Shown: positions 1 to 9,602, numbered from the stretch's first letter. The stretch is 64,000 nt of DNA from Hydrogenovibrio sp. 3SP14C1 (GCF_029625905.1 NZ_JARTLM010000002.1:186001-250000), one strand, 5' to 3'. Notes: generated by a model not told the origin, from the sequence alone. Numbers and translations are program-made.

Positions 1-611
1 ACCAATAGGTTTGGATAGCGGTGAACCAGTTTAGCGGCCGATTCGCCACCAAAATCAATATAAGCTTCATCCACAACGACGACCGAAGTGGTGTTGTGCT
101 GTAAGATTTGTTCTATGGCTTGAAGTGGCAACAATCTGCCTGTCGGGGCATTCGGATTGGGAAAAATGATACCACCATTTTCAACTTGATAATCTGACTG
201 ATCGATTTCGAAATCGTCCGTTAGGGGAATGGTTTGGTGTTCAATGTCGTATAAGCCACAATAAACAGGATAAAAACTGTAACTGATATCTGGAAACAGA
301 ATAGGTTTATCTTGTTTTAGCAGCGCCATAAAGGTATGGGCTAAAACTTCATCCGACCCATTTCCCACAAAAACTTGGTTAGTTTTCACGCCATAATAAG
401 TCGCTAAGCTTTGTTTCAGCTCTTCAGAGCTTGGGTCTGGATAGAGTCTCAATTTATCATTTAACTGGGTTGATAACGCTTTTAATACCAATGGTGAAGG
501 AGGGTAAGGGCTTTCATTGGTATTTAGTTTAATCAAGTTGTCGACTTTAGGTTGTTCACCCGGAACATAAGGGGTAAGGTTGTGAACAAGTTGACTCCAG
601 AACTGACTCAT
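1..611 (-). CDS. hisC: Histidinol-phosphate aminotransferase, N-terminal part (cut by window edge)
   Basis: PLP-dependent aminotransferase of histidine biosynthesis, converting imidazole-acetol phosphate and glutamate to histidinol phosphate. About 203 N-terminal residues lie in the window, read on the minus strand from an ATG at 611-609. Visible family features are the [12 protein letters not shown] segment near residue 30, the GNGSDE cofactor-binding segment, FPNPNAPTG, and [10 protein letters not shown] shortly before the cut. The PLP-binding lysine lies beyond the window start. It is divergent from the Nudix/ThiE gene, with 138 bp between them. The identification is firm; only completeness is unknown. 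Confidence 0.9.
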   Translation of the reverse strand, partial: MSQFWSQLVHNLTPYVPGEQPKVDNLIKLNTNESPYPPSPLVLKALSTQLNDKLRLYPDPSSEELKQSLATYYGVKTNQVFVGNGSDEVLAHTFMALLKQDKPILFPDISYSFYPVYCGLYDIEHQTIPLTDDFEIDQSDYQVENGGIIFPNPNAPTGRLLPLQAIEQILQHNTTSVVVVDEAYIDFGGESAAKLVHRYPNLL

Positions 612-692
612 AATTTTTTCCAAATTCGGTTTACAATGCGCTTATTTTAACGTTAAACGAAAAAAATTGGCTTAATTTAAACTGAAAAACTG

Positions 693-702
693 CCAGGCCT
701 GG
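693..702 (+). repeat. CAGGCCTGG-N3-T repeat, copy 1
   Basis: Perfect CCAGGCCTGG followed by TGA and seven T. It lies in the hisC/Nudix divergent intergenic region. Confidence 0.85.
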
Positions 703-749
703 TGATTTTTTTGACAAAATATCTTTAAGAAGGTTAAAAGAGAAATTAA

Positions 750-1700
750 ATGAGTCAAAGAATTGATATTGCAGTCGGTGTTTTAAGACAAGGTGATCGT
801 ATTTTGCTGGCACAAAGACAGGCGAAACAGAGCCATGCACTCAAGTGGGAGTTCCCTGGTGGTAAAGTGGAAGCAGTAGAGTCTATTGAAGCGGCCTTGG
901 TACGAGAGTTTCAAGAGGAGGTTGGTGTTGAAACATCCGATTGGAAACCCTTGATTCAAATCCCTTGGGATTACGATACGGTTTCGGTTCATTTGCATGT
1001 GTATGAATCGGACCAGTTTCAAGGAGCGCCTCATGGAAAAGAGGGCCAGCCTGTTCAATGGACAGTGATTTCCGAACTGCATAATTATGAGTTTCCAGAA
1101 GCCAATAGAGGCATTCTTAGCGCATTGAAGCTGCCTGATGTGTTTATGATATCAGGAAATTTTCATGATGAATATGATGCATTGGGTCGATTAGAAGCCG
1201 CTTTGGATGAAGGCGTTCGCTTGGTGCAGTTACGTGCCAAGCAAATGGAGGAAACCGACTTTATAGCCTTGGCTAAAAAAGCCATTGCGCTGACACATCG
1301 CTATAATGAGGCTAAGATTTTAATTAATGGCAAGCCTGATTGGTTGGATGTTTTGCCAGAAGCAGATGGTCTGCAGTTGGCGTCAACCGCAATTATGGAC
1401 TTGACGGATAGACCTATTTCAAAAGATAAAATTTTAAGTATCTCGACGCATACTAAAACGGAAATTGCCAAAGCATTAGAGCTGAAGGCTGACCTGTTAT
1501 TGTTATCGCCGGTGAAGAAAACCAGTTCTCACCCAGATATGGATGGAATGGGTTGGGAAACCTTTTCAGAGATGGTTGCTGATATTCCCATTCCGGTGTT
1601 TGCATTAGGTGGGATGAAGCAATCAGATGTCGAACAGGCTACAAGCCAGGGTGCTCAAGGAATTGCAGCGATTTCAGGGCTTTGGCCTGATCCTATTTAG
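750..1700 (+). CDS. Nudix (MutT-like) hydrolase fused to a thiamine-phosphate-synthase-like domain
   Basis: A 316-residue two-domain protein. Residues 1 to about 130 are a Nudix domain with an intact box at about residues 38-60 (G-x5-E-x7-REFQEEVGV), typical of MutT enzymes that remove oxidised dGTP. Residues from about 132 to the end resemble ThiE (RLEAALDEGVRLVQLRAK; ILING; SISTHT; ALGGM near the end). This fusion is a known gammaproteobacterial architecture; whether the ThiE-like part makes thiamine phosphate is not known from the sequence. The ATG at 750 follows an AAGAAGG purine stretch. Its stop overlaps the end of the convergent gene by 8 bp. Confidence 0.88.
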   Translation: MSQRIDIAVGVLRQGDRILLAQRQAKQSHALKWEFPGGKVEAVESIEAALVREFQEEVGVETSDWKPLIQIPWDYDTVSVHLHVYESDQFQGAPHGKEGQPVQWTVISELHNYEFPEANRGILSALKLPDVFMISGNFHDEYDALGRLEAALDEGVRLVQLRAKQMEETDFIALAKKAIALTHRYNEAKILINGKPDWLDVLPEADGLQLASTAIMDLTDRPISKDKILSISTHTKTEIAKALELKADLLLLSPVKKTSSHPDMDGMGWETFSEMVADIPIPVFALGGMKQSDVEQATSQGAQGIAAISGLWPDPI

Positions 1701-2100
1701 TTTGCGCAGCCTTTTGTTGTGCTCGGATATAAGCCGGTAAATCTGGGGTCTTGAGTGTGGTGACTTCTAAATCGTACTTTTGCAGTTCTTGGTTTAAAAG
1801 CTGCCAGTTGGTATTGCCCACCGTCCAGTTAGTGTGAAAGTACATTCGTTGATTGTTTTTGAGCTGGATACCTTCATAGATTAAACTCATCTCAGGATGT
1901 TGGTCGGCTAACACTCTAAAATCTTCTTCACTCAAAATATGGGCTGAATTTAACCCACTGGTTTTTACCAATTCTTTGAAGCTATCTAAGGTCAGACCCA
2001 GCTTCACTAGGTATTTGATAATGGTATAAGCTAACTCTCCACGAGGCACTACCGAGGTATAAGTATAGTTGTTCTGAATAGACGTTACTTGGTAGGGCAT
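1693..2100 (-). CDS. Conserved-looking hypothetical protein, 135 aa
   Basis: Not recognised. The 135-residue product has no signal peptide, membrane segment or cysteine cluster. It reads as a small soluble alpha/beta protein, with a hydrophobic stretch near residues 24-40 (LAYTIIKYLVKLGLTL) and a basic tail (IRAQQKAAQTK). It overlaps the end of the Nudix/ThiE gene by 8 bp tail to tail, so both stop codons lie inside the neighbouring gene. A modest GAGAG precedes the ATG at 2100. It lies downstream of coaE on the same strand with a 98-bp gap and may be cotranscribed. Coding is supported by length and a normal amino-acid composition. Confidence 0.6.
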   Translation of the reverse strand: MPYQVTSIQNNYTYTSVVPRGELAYTIIKYLVKLGLTLDSFKELVKTSGLNSAHILSEEDFRVLADQHPEMSLIYEGIQLKNNQRMYFHTNWTVGNTNWQLLNQELQKYDLEVTTLKTPDLPAYIRAQQKAAQTK

Positions 2101-2198
2101 TATGACACTCTCAGTAAAGGGTTATTGAGTAATTTTCATTATCAATGACAGCATAACATTTTTGATAAATAGATAAAATATTCCAGTTATGAGCTATT

Positions 2199-2780
2199 TT
2201 AGCTATTGATAAGAGAGTGTACCTTTTTACGTAACTCATCAAGTGGTTGTTCGGTGTTTAAAATAATGTCAGCAATGGCCAATCTCTCTGCTCTGGAAGC
2301 CTGTTGTTGAATGATTTTTTGGATATCTTTTTCTGGAAGTTGGTCTCTTATCATCGCTCTTTCAAGTTGGGTTTCAGGTGCAAGATCCAACACGATGACG
2401 TCATCAATATAGTCCGGTTTTCCTGTCTCGGTTAGCAGCGGAATCTCAATGACAATTGCTGGCGGGTGTTGCTTTTTCAGTTCCTGGATAAGTTCTGCAG
2501 TGCGTTGACGAATGAGTGGGTGAAGAATCGCTTCCAATCTTTGTTTTGATGAAGCATCATTGAAAATCAATTCACGTAATTTAGCGCGATTTAGTTCATC
2601 GTTTACTAAGTATTCGGAGCCAAATGCGCGTTCAATTTCAGCCAGGCCTGGCTGATTTTTGCCAACCACTTCCCGTGCAATTTTGTCGGCATCTAGTGTG
2701 GGCACGTCTTCTTCTTCGAATAGCTGGCGAACCGTTGTCTTGCCACTGCCTATCCCGCCTGTGAGTCCATAAACTTTCAT
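2199..2780 (-). CDS. coaE: Dephospho-CoA kinase
   Basis: Last enzyme of coenzyme A synthesis, phosphorylating the 3'-hydroxyl of dephospho-CoA with ATP. The P-loop GGIGSGKTT is at residues 8-16, followed by the DADKIAREVV substrate segment at about residue 30, HPLIRQR near residue 87 and the lid region QLERAMIRDQ. The length of 193 residues is slightly shorter than the E. coli enzyme. In many gammaproteobacteria coaE follows the prepilin peptidase gene pilD; here it stands alone. The gene carries one copy of the dispersed CAGGCCTGG repeat, encoding the loop KNQPGLAE. Confidence 0.95.
   Translation of the reverse strand: MKVYGLTGGIGSGKTTVRQLFEEEDVPTLDADKIAREVVGKNQPGLAEIERAFGSEYLVNDELNRAKLRELIFNDASSKQRLEAILHPLIRQRTAELIQELKKQHPPAIVIEIPLLTETGKPDYIDDVIVLDLAPETQLERAMIRDQLPEKDIQKIIQQQASRAERLAIADIILNTEQPLDELRKKVHSLINS
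2642..2651 (+). repeat. CAGGCCTGG-N3-T repeat, copy 2
   Basis: Perfect CCAGGCCTGG followed by CTG and ATTTTT, inside coaE and opposite to its transcription. It encodes Q-P-G-L. Confidence 0.85.
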
Positions 2781-2925
2781 GCCCGTCCCTTTTGATTGTT
2801 GAAACAGAGTTGTTGTGGGCTTTTGACTTTAATGACTCCCGTATAAAGAGTCAATAAATTTGCATAATATTCGTTAAAATAGGCGCTATTCATATAGCGA
2901 CAGCTTGAACGAAAGGTATCAAACG

Positions 2926-4734
2926 ATGTGTGGAATTTGCGGAGAAATTTATTGGGATGGTCAGATGGCCTCGGAAACCAAACTGGTTCCAATGTTGGCG
3001 GAACTGGAGAAAAGAGGTCCAGATGATGGTGGCACTTGGGTACAAAACCATGTGGGTTTAGGGCATCGTCGATTATCCATTATTGATTTATCTGAGGCGG
3101 GGCATCAGCCGATGTTGGATGATGAGATCAGCTTGGTGTTTAATGGGTGTATTTATAATTATGAAGCGCTCCGTGCCGAGTTAATTGAGTTGGGCCATGA
3201 ATTTCGTTCGCACTCGGATACTGAGGTCATTATAAAAGCTTATCGCCAGTGGGGAATGGAGTGTGTCACTCGTTTCGAAGGGATGTTTGCTTTTGCTATC
3301 TGGGACGACCACCAGCATCAGTTGTTACTGGCGCGAGATCGTTTTGGGATTAAACCGCTTTATTATGCGCCAGTGGAAGGCGGAGTACGGTTTGCATCAA
3401 ATACCCAAGCCTTATTGGCTTCGGGGGGCATTGATACCAATATTGATCCTGTTGGGTTGCATCACCAATTTACCTTACATGCCGTTGTCCCCGCGCCACA
3501 TACGATTTTAAAAGGTATTCGCAAGCTAGAACCGGGGCACTGGATGATCGTGAATCCAGACGGACAAATGTATAAAAAAGCCTATTGGCATTTAGAGGCT
3601 AAGCGTCCGACGGCTGATGAGGCACCTCAGACAGAACAAGAATGGATTGATACGATTCACGAGTCTTTAAAACAATCTGTGCATAAGCGTTTGACGGCAG
3701 CAGATGTACCTGTTGGAGTGTTGTTGTCTGGCGGTTTAGATTCCAGTTTAATTGTTGCTTTATTGGCCGAAGCAGGTGTTAAGGATATTCGTACCTTTTC
3801 AATTGGCTTTGAAGATGTGCCGGAAGAAAAAGGCAGTGAATTTGAATATTCTGATTTAGTGGTTGAGCAATATCAGACAAACCATCAAAAGTATTTGATT
3901 CCCAATGAAACGGTCCTTCCACGATTAACCGAAGCGGTCGATGCGATGGCCGAACCGATGTTCGGGCAGGATGCGATTGCATTTTATTTGCTATCTGAAA
4001 AAGTGTCTGAAGACGTCAAGGTCGTGATGTCTGGGCAGGGAGCTGATGAAGTATTTGCAGGTTATTTCTGGTATCCAATGATGGCAAAAGCCGCGGCCTC
4101 TTTAAATGATACTTCTCGACCAGTGGACGCTTTTGCTCCCTATTACTTTGATCGTTCCCATGCGGAATGGTTGGAAATGATTGAGGACGATTATCATGTC
4201 TATGACGTGACCAGTGAGTTGATTAACGATCGTCTGTCGGACGAAGGCGCTGATAGTTACTTGGACCAGGTATTACGGCTAGATACAACCACATTGATTG
4301 TGGATGATCCGGTTAAGCGGGTTGATAACATGACCATGGCTTGGGGGCTGGAAGCCCGGGTACCGTTTTTAGATCATCATTTAGTGGAGCTGGCGATGTC
4401 AGCGCCAACCGATCTAAAATTGAAAGATTTTAAATATATTCTGAAAAAGATTGCCCGAGGTATTGTGCCGGATGAGGTGATTGATCGTCCTAAGGGGTAT
4501 TTCCCTATGCCGGCCTTAAAGTATGTCCGAGGCCCTTTTTACGAAATGATGAAGTCGATTTTAACCAGTCCTCAAGCAAAAGCCAGAGGGCTTTTCAAGC
4601 CCGCGTATATTCAAAAGCTGTTAGATCACCCAGAAGCGGATGAAAGCTTTACCGCTATCAAAGGCAGTAAACTGTGGCATGCGGCGTTATTAGAGCTCTG
4701 GTTGCAGCGTCATGTTGATCCATATGTTCAATAA
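2926..4734 (+). CDS. N-acetylglutaminylglutamine amidotransferase (asparagine-synthetase family)
   Basis: A 602-residue glutamine-dependent amidotransferase. The ATG at 2926 is chosen over an in-frame upstream ATG at 2905 because class II amidotransferases need Cys as the second residue (M-CGICGE). The N-terminal glutaminase domain shows RGPDDGG, LGHRRLSIIDLS and FNGCIYNY. The C-terminal synthetase domain has the PP-loop LLSGGLDSSL near residue 265, FSIGFED and SGQGADEVFAGY. FNGCIYNY, HAVVPAPHT and the YYFDRSHAEW region match, from memory, the amidotransferase that amidates N-acetylglutaminylglutamine to the osmolyte NAGGN, rather than AsnB. Its usual partner, an ATP-grasp/acetyltransferase fusion, is not in this window. 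Confidence 0.8.
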   Translation: MCGICGEIYWDGQMASETKLVPMLAELEKRGPDDGGTWVQNHVGLGHRRLSIIDLSEAGHQPMLDDEISLVFNGCIYNYEALRAELIELGHEFRSHSDTEVIIKAYRQWGMECVTRFEGMFAFAIWDDHQHQLLLARDRFGIKPLYYAPVEGGVRFASNTQALLASGGIDTNIDPVGLHHQFTLHAVVPAPHTILKGIRKLEPGHWMIVNPDGQMYKKAYWHLEAKRPTADEAPQTEQEWIDTIHESLKQSVHKRLTAADVPVGVLLSGGLDSSLIVALLAEAGVKDIRTFSIGFEDVPEEKGSEFEYSDLVVEQYQTNHQKYLIPNETVLPRLTEAVDAMAEPMFGQDAIAFYLLSEKVSEDVKVVMSGQGADEVFAGYFWYPMMAKAAASLNDTSRPVDAFAPYYFDRSHAEWLEMIEDDYHVYDVTSELINDRLSDEGADSYLDQVLRLDTTTLIVDDPVKRVDNMTMAWGLEARVPFLDHHLVELAMSAPTDLKLKDFKYILKKIARGIVPDEVIDRPKGYFPMPALKYVRGPFYEMMKSILTSPQAKARGLFKPAYIQKLLDHPEADESFTAIKGSKLWHAALLELWLQRHVDPYVQ

Positions 4735-4860
4735 TTAAAGATTATCTTGAGCGTTACGTAAAAGTTCACCTAGGATTTTTGTTATGATTTGGTACAATAA
4801 CCTTGTTTACAACTCAGGTATTTGAAAAAATGTGCCTTTACCTGATCATAGGAGAATAAA

Positions 4861-5208
4861 ATGGATAATCAAGAAAAAGAAACTTTAGACAGAATTCATG
4901 AGCAGGTAACTAACAACCCGGTCGTGATTTATATGAAAGGAACGCCGCAAATGCCTTCTTGTGGGTTTTCAAGCCGCACAGCACAAGCAATGGTTGAAAC
5001 CACTGAAAAGTTTGCGTTTGTGAATGTCTTAGCCGATCCTTTGATTTTTGAATATTTACCGAAGTATCAAGACTGGCCTACTTTTCCACAGGTCTATATT
5101 GGTGGAGAGTTGCAAGGTGGTTGTGACATCACGTTGGAATTAGCCGAATCAGGTGAGCTGAAAACCTTGATGGCAAAAGCAAATGAAGCTGTTTCTGAAG
5201 ATGCTTAA
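4861..5208 (+). CDS. grxD: Monothiol glutaredoxin, Grx4 type
   Basis: A 115-residue monothiol glutaredoxin with the CGFS active site at residues 34-37 (TPQMPSCGFSS). The glutathione-binding TFPQVYIGGELQGGCD segment lies near residues 76-91. Proteins of this family bind a glutathione-ligated [2Fe-2S] cluster as dimers and deliver or store clusters, often with BolA partners. The start follows a GGAGAA Shine-Dalgarno sequence just upstream. The gene is monocistronic and ends in a palindromic terminator containing the CAGGCCTGG repeat. Confidence 0.95.
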   Translation: MDNQEKETLDRIHEQVTNNPVVIYMKGTPQMPSCGFSSRTAQAMVETTEKFAFVNVLADPLIFEYLPKYQDWPTFPQVYIGGELQGGCDITLELAESGELKTLMAKANEAVSEDA

Positions 5209-5217
5209 AATTGGTTA

Positions 5218-5241
5218 AAAACCACCAGGCCTGGTGGTTTT
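5218..5241. terminator. Bidirectional intrinsic terminator built on the CAGGCCTGG repeat
   Basis: A perfect 24-bp palindrome centred between 5229 and 5230, with A and T runs on its flanks. It sits between the convergent grxD and rnt genes and can serve both. Confidence 0.85.
5225..5234. repeat. CAGGCCTGG-N3-T repeat, copy 3 (symmetric)
   Basis: Perfect CCAGGCCTGG with TGG-TTTTT on both strands; it forms the core of the grxD/rnt terminator. Confidence 0.85.
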
Positions 5242-5249
5242 TAATTTTA

Positions 5250-5873
5250 TTAAAGCATTGTTTGTGCTTTTTCGAGCGGCCATTGGTTGACGATTTTACA
5301 GAATAAATCTGCCGTTTTAATGGTGTCGTACTCAGCCGAGTGTGCTTTGCTATTGTCCCATTCAATTTCAGCTAATTGAACTGCTTTGGCTAAGACAGTT
5401 TGACCATAGGCCAAGCCAGCAAGAGAGACAGTATCAAACGTACTGAACTCATGAAAAGGCGATTTGACTTTACACCGGTCTGCAGCGGCTTTTACAAAGC
5501 TTAAATCAAAAAATGCATTATGACCGACTAGGATGGCTCGACTACAGTCAGTCTCCTTGAGAAGTTGTCTAATTGGTGTGAAGCATTTTTCTAATGCTTC
5601 TTTTTCAGAAACCGCCATTCTAAAAGGGTGAGTAGGATCTTCTACGCCAATAAATTTTAATGCGCTCTTATCCAGTTGTGAGCCTTTAAAAGGTAGGACG
5701 TTGGCTTGAACGGTTTGATCTCGTTCTACGCTACCGTCGGCATTCATTTTTAACGTTACGATGGCAATTTCGATTAATGCATTGGTTTGAGGGTCAAATC
5801 CTGCTGTCTCGACATCGACAACAACAGGTAGAAAACCGCGGAATCTTTCTTTGATATGGGTGATTTTATTCAT
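5250..5873 (-). CDS. rnt: Ribonuclease T
   Basis: A 207-residue 3'-5' exoribonuclease that trims tRNA and other stable RNA 3' ends. It has DEDDh exonuclease motifs: VVVDVETAGFD near residue 20 (catalytic D20 and E22), VGHNAFFDL in the middle and HSAEYDTIKTA near the C-terminus. The length matches the family. The ATG follows the argA stop codon with no gap (stop 5876-5874, start 5873), so rnt is probably translated by coupling to argA. It converges on grxD and shares the palindromic terminator. Confidence 0.95.
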   Translation of the reverse strand: MNKITHIKERFRGFLPVVVDVETAGFDPQTNALIEIAIVTLKMNADGSVERDQTVQANVLPFKGSQLDKSALKFIGVEDPTHPFRMAVSEKEALEKCFTPIRQLLKETDCSRAILVGHNAFFDLSFVKAAADRCKVKSPFHEFSTFDTVSLAGLAYGQTVLAKAVQLAEIEWDNSKAHSAEYDTIKTADLFCKIVNQWPLEKAQTML

Positions 5874-7160
5874 TTATAGCTTTTTAAGTAACACTTTTGA
5901 TTGTCTTTGATTGTTGTAGAATGATTGTCTGCTTTCAGGTAATTGAGTAGGAGATGATTCAATAAAACCATGCTCGATAAACCAGTGATGAGTGTGAGTC
6001 GTCAGTAAGTAGAGGGTCGAAATATTTTGGTTTTGTGCTTTTTTCTGGATTTCACAGAGCAACTCTTCACCCAATGCCTGTCCTTGATATGTTTTATCAA
6101 CAGCAAGACAAGCCAATTCAGCATTTTTGTTGTCGATCGGGTAGAGCGCAGCACAACCAATGATTTTTTGATCAATTTCGATGACCAAGAAATTATGAAC
6201 TTCCAGCTCTAGGGTTTCTCTGGAACGCTTGGTTAAAATACCTTCTTGTTCCAAAGGCGTAATGAGGTTAATAATGCCAGCGACATCATCGCTTTGTGCT
6301 GGTCGCAGTTCATGGTAACGGTCATTATAGATTAAGGTGCCATGGCCATCGCGACTGAAGAGCTCCAGCAACATAGCGCTCGGGTTTTCTTGCGGCATTA
6401 AGTGAATTCGACGAATATGCTCGTTTGCTTCGGTCGCCAGTTTGAGTAATCTTTTTTGGCTATCGTTTTGAGTGGACTCCAGATGATTTTTGACATCTTT
6501 ACGAGACAAGGCTTGAGGCAGTTCTTTTAAGGTTGTTTGATCTGTAAAAACCAATAGCTTATCGGCATCCAGATTTGTTGCAATCGCAAAAGCCTGGTCT
6601 AGGGTGTTTAAGTTAAATACTTCACCCGTTAGAGAATAGGCTAATGGTGTTAATAAAGCGACTTGCCCGACGTTAAGGGTACTTTCAATTGCTTGGTTAT
6701 TAATTTTTCTTAATACGCCAGTGTGTTGAAAATCGATACCGTTGATAATGCCTTTGGGTTGTGCGATGACCCAGTTACCTGACACAATGGTCAAGTGCAC
6801 ATTTTGTTCAGCGGATGCTTTACTAAAGGCCGCTTCAACTTGTGCTCGAACGATGCCGATGGTTTTTTGGAAAACTTCTAAATGCTCTAAGGTCGTAATA
6901 CGAGTGTCATTTTGGGTTTGCCAGGTCATGCCTAAGGCATCAAAAGCTTGGTTTATTTGCAGGGATGCACCTAGTGTCAAAACGACTTTTAAACCAAGAT
7001 TATTGAGTAAAACAATATCTTTTGCCAGTTGTTGCAGCGCATCTGAATTAAAAATAAGGTCACCCGGCAAGTAGATCACAATCGTTTTATTGCGATGTTT
7101 TGCGATGTAAGGAGACGCTTGCCTTAAGTTATTCGTAAAATCTAATTCAGATTGATGCAT
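5874..7160 (-). CDS. argA: Amino-acid N-acetyltransferase (N-acetylglutamate synthase)
   Basis: First enzyme of arginine synthesis, acetylating glutamate. The 428-residue protein has an N-terminal amino-acid-kinase fold (IVIYLPGDLIF near residue 28, VVLTLGASLQ, LLTPLAYSLTGE) and a C-terminal GNAT acetyltransferase domain from about residue 285 (LACLAVDKTYQGQALGEELL). The start at 7160 is chosen because the protein then aligns in length with ArgA (about 440 aa). The open frame continues upstream to 7316, but that part reads as AT-rich, membrane-like sequence across the ilvD promoter region. The Shine-Dalgarno sequence at 7160 is weak. It forms a tight operon with rnt. Confidence 0.88.
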   Translation of the reverse strand: MHQSELDFTNNLRQASPYIAKHRNKTIVIYLPGDLIFNSDALQQLAKDIVLLNNLGLKVVLTLGASLQINQAFDALGMTWQTQNDTRITTLEHLEVFQKTIGIVRAQVEAAFSKASAEQNVHLTIVSGNWVIAQPKGIINGIDFQHTGVLRKINNQAIESTLNVGQVALLTPLAYSLTGEVFNLNTLDQAFAIATNLDADKLLVFTDQTTLKELPQALSRKDVKNHLESTQNDSQKRLLKLATEANEHIRRIHLMPQENPSAMLLELFSRDGHGTLIYNDRYHELRPAQSDDVAGIINLITPLEQEGILTKRSRETLELEVHNFLVIEIDQKIIGCAALYPIDNKNAELACLAVDKTYQGQALGEELLCEIQKKAQNQNISTLYLLTTHTHHWFIEHGFIESSPTQLPESRQSFYNNQRQSKVLLKKL

Positions 7161-7261
7161 AGATATGAGAAAATGTTTATAAATATAATTATATAAGTAT
7201 AACAGGCTAGCGACAAAAACAAAAAAAAGCGACATGCCAAGGCTGTTTAAGGAGAAAGAAT

Positions 7262-9115
7262 ATGCCAGATTATCGTTCAAAAACCAGTACCCATGGAAGA
7301 AATATGGCCGGTGCACGTGCTCTATGGCGTGCGACAGGCATGAAAACGGAAGACTTTGGTAAGCCGATTATTGCGGTGGCGAACTCTTTCACTCAGTTTG
7401 TGCCCGGTCATGTTCATTTGAAAGATATGGGGCAGCTTGTTGCAGGCGTGATTGAAGAGGCAGGTGGGATTGCCAAAGAATTTAACACCATTGCAGTTGA
7501 TGATGGGATTGCAATGGGGCATGACGGAATGCTGTATTCTCTGCCTTCACGTGATTTGATTGCTGATTCAGTGGAGTATATGTGTAATGCTCATTGCGCG
7601 GATGCCTTAGTCTGTATCTCCAATTGTGACAAAATCACACCGGGTATGATGATGGCCGCAATGCGCCTGAATATCCCAACGATTTTTGTGACCGGCGGGC
7701 CAATGGAATCGGGTAAAACGGTTTTAGGCGGTATGGAAATCAAACTAGATTTGGTTGATGCCATGGTAAAGGCTGCAGATGACCATTGTTCAGATTCTGA
7801 TGTTAATGATATTGAAGTCTCTGCTTGTCCGACATGCGGGTCATGCTCTGGTATGTTTACAGCGAACTCAATGAATTGCTTAGCAGAAGCATTAGGGATT
7901 GCTTTACCTGGAAATGGAACAACACTGGCAACTCATGCTGATAGAAAGCACCTGTTTGAAGAAGCGGGGCGTCGTATTGTTGAGCTGGCTAAGCTTTATT
8001 ATGAAAAAGATGATGACAGCGTGCTGCCACGATCGATTGCGACGACTGAGGCATTTGAAAATGCGATGGTATTGGATGTTGCGATGGGAGGATCGACCAA
8101 TACGGTTTTACATTTGTTGGCGATTGCACATGAAGCCAAAGTCAATTTCACGATGTCGGATATGGATCATATTTCACGAAAGGTTCCTTGTTTAGTCAAG
8201 GTTGCACCAAACTCAAAAGATTATTATATGGAAGATGTTCACCGCGCAGGGGGGATTATGAGAATCCTCGGTGAACTGGATCGAGGTGGTCTGATTAATA
8301 GAGATGTTAAGACGGTTCATGCTTCTACCATGGCAGCGGCCATTGATTTATGGGATATTTCACGCACTGATGATGAAGCGGTTAAAACGTTTTATAGAGC
8401 CGCGCCTGGAAATGTCAGAACGACAGAAGCATTTAGTCAGAACAAACGTTGGAAGACACTGGATGATGACGATGAAAATGGTTGTATTAGAAGTGTAGAG
8501 CACGCCTACACGAAAGAAGGTGGTCTTGCGGTCTTGTACGGTAATATCGCGCTGGATGGTTGTATCGTAAAGACAGCTGGTGTGGATGAAGAAATCTTTA
8601 AATTTTCAGGGCCTGCCAGAATTTACGAAAGCCAAGATGCAGCGGTTGCAGCAATTTTAGATGATGACGTAAAATCCGGTGATGTGGTTTTAATTCGTTA
8701 CGAAGGTCCAAAAGGTGGTCCTGGAATGCAAGAGATGCTTTATCCAACGAGTTATCTTAAATCAAAAGGACTGGGGAAAGAATGTGCCTTGCTAACAGAC
8801 GGACGTTTCTCTGGTGGGACATCAGGCCTTTCTATTGGCCATTGCTCGCCTGAAGCTGCTGAAGGCGGTAATATTGGATTGGTCGAAGAGGGGGATATTA
8901 TTAATATTGATATTCCGAACAGAACTATCAGTGTTAGCTTAACAGATGAAGAACTAGCAGAAAGAAGACAGACGATGGTTGCTAAGGGCAAAGCTGCTTG
9001 GAAGCCTGTATCGCCTAGAAAAAGAAAAATTAGTGTTGCATTAAGAGCTTATGCGGCTATGACAACGAGTGCTGCATTTGGGGCTGTCCGAAATGTAGAA
9101 CAGATTGAGCATTAA
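7262..9115 (+). CDS. ilvD: Dihydroxy-acid dehydratase
   Basis: Third step of valine and isoleucine synthesis, dehydrating dihydroxy acids to 2-oxo acids with an Fe-S cluster. The 617-residue length is typical of the long bacterial type. Visible motifs are [15 protein letters not shown] near residue 120, [18 protein letters not shown] near residue 195 (cluster cysteines) and the C-terminal [13 protein letters not shown]. It is divergent from argA with 101 bp between starts and has a good AAGGAGAAAGA ribosome-binding site. The other ilv genes are 32 kb away. A TerB-like gene follows at 26 bp. Confidence 0.97.
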   Translation: MPDYRSKTSTHGRNMAGARALWRATGMKTEDFGKPIIAVANSFTQFVPGHVHLKDMGQLVAGVIEEAGGIAKEFNTIAVDDGIAMGHDGMLYSLPSRDLIADSVEYMCNAHCADALVCISNCDKITPGMMMAAMRLNIPTIFVTGGPMESGKTVLGGMEIKLDLVDAMVKAADDHCSDSDVNDIEVSACPTCGSCSGMFTANSMNCLAEALGIALPGNGTTLATHADRKHLFEEAGRRIVELAKLYYEKDDDSVLPRSIATTEAFENAMVLDVAMGGSTNTVLHLLAIAHEAKVNFTMSDMDHISRKVPCLVKVAPNSKDYYMEDVHRAGGIMRILGELDRGGLINRDVKTVHASTMAAAIDLWDISRTDDEAVKTFYRAAPGNVRTTEAFSQNKRWKTLDDDDENGCIRSVEHAYTKEGGLAVLYGNIALDGCIVKTAGVDEEIFKFSGPARIYESQDAAVAAILDDDVKSGDVVLIRYEGPKGGPGMQEMLYPTSYLKSKGLGKECALLTDGRFSGGTSGLSIGHCSPEAAEGGNIGLVEEGDIINIDIPNRTISVSLTDEELAERRQTMVAKGKAAWKPVSPRKRKISVALRAYAAMTTSAAFGAVRNVEQIEH

Positions 9116-9141
9116 ATAAAATATATGAAAGGATAAAACAC

Positions 9142-9540
9142 ATGTTTGCAGACCGATTAACTTCTGAACAGCGTCAAGCCGTATTTGATTTGGCTGTATT
9201 GTTAGCGCATGCTGACCATGATGTGTCTGAAGAAGAGCAGCAGTATTTGAAGAACTTTAGTGACGCATTTGGTATTGATTATGATTTGGATAAATCTGAA
9301 ATTAATATTGATGATGCGTTGACAGTGTTTCGTTCGAAGCAATCAAAAATGATTCTGTTACAGGAGCTCGTTAAGTTGTCTTATAAAGATGGTCATTTTG
9401 GTCAGGAAGAGCAAGAAAATGTCTTTATGATTGCCCAGAAAGTTGGTTTAAATGATCCTGAATTATTAATTCGCGTTGAAAAATGGGTTCGTGAAGGTTT
9501 TAACTGGGTGTATGAAGGTGAGCAAATGCTTGAATTGTGA
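9142..9540 (+). CDS. TerB-like small acidic protein, 132 aa
   Basis: A 132-residue, all-helical, acidic soluble protein. The LAVLLAHADHDVSEEEQQYL segment near residues 17-36 and the second LVKLSYKDGHFGQEEQENV near residue 74 resemble the paired helix-acidic-loop segments of TerB/DjlA-N domains, which bind metal in the known structures. The function is unknown, and the TerB assignment is from pattern, not alignment. It lies 26 bp after ilvD, has an AAAGGA ribosome-binding site and ends at an intrinsic terminator, so it is probably cotranscribed with ilvD. Confidence 0.65.
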   Translation: MFADRLTSEQRQAVFDLAVLLAHADHDVSEEEQQYLKNFSDAFGIDYDLDKSEINIDDALTVFRSKQSKMILLQELVKLSYKDGHFGQEEQENVFMIAQKVGLNDPELLIRVEKWVREGFNWVYEGEQMLEL

Positions 9541-9575
9541 GATGTTTATCCGGTTTGAAGTCATAAAGTTTAATT

Positions 9576-9602
9576 AAAACCGCTGTAATTAGCGGTTTTT
9601 TT
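9576..9602 (+). terminator. Intrinsic terminator of ilvD/TerB-like unit
   Basis: Nine-bp stem AAAACCGCT / AGCGGTTTT with a 6-nt loop, followed by T residues, 36 nt after the stop codon. Confidence 0.85.

Noticed and set aside
2822-2853. TTGACT...AGTCAA inverted repeat before the amidotransferase gene
   Set aside because: Only six bases per arm match well and spacing is wide; too weak to call an operator.
7161-7316. N-terminal extension of argA with membrane-like sequence
   Set aside because: The frame is open, but it runs into the ilvD promoter region, is AT-rich and gives a protein longer than the family; the start at 7160 fits ArgA length.
8822-8832. CAGGCCTTT in ilvD as another repeat copy
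   Set aside because: Two core mismatches and no T run at the right spacing.
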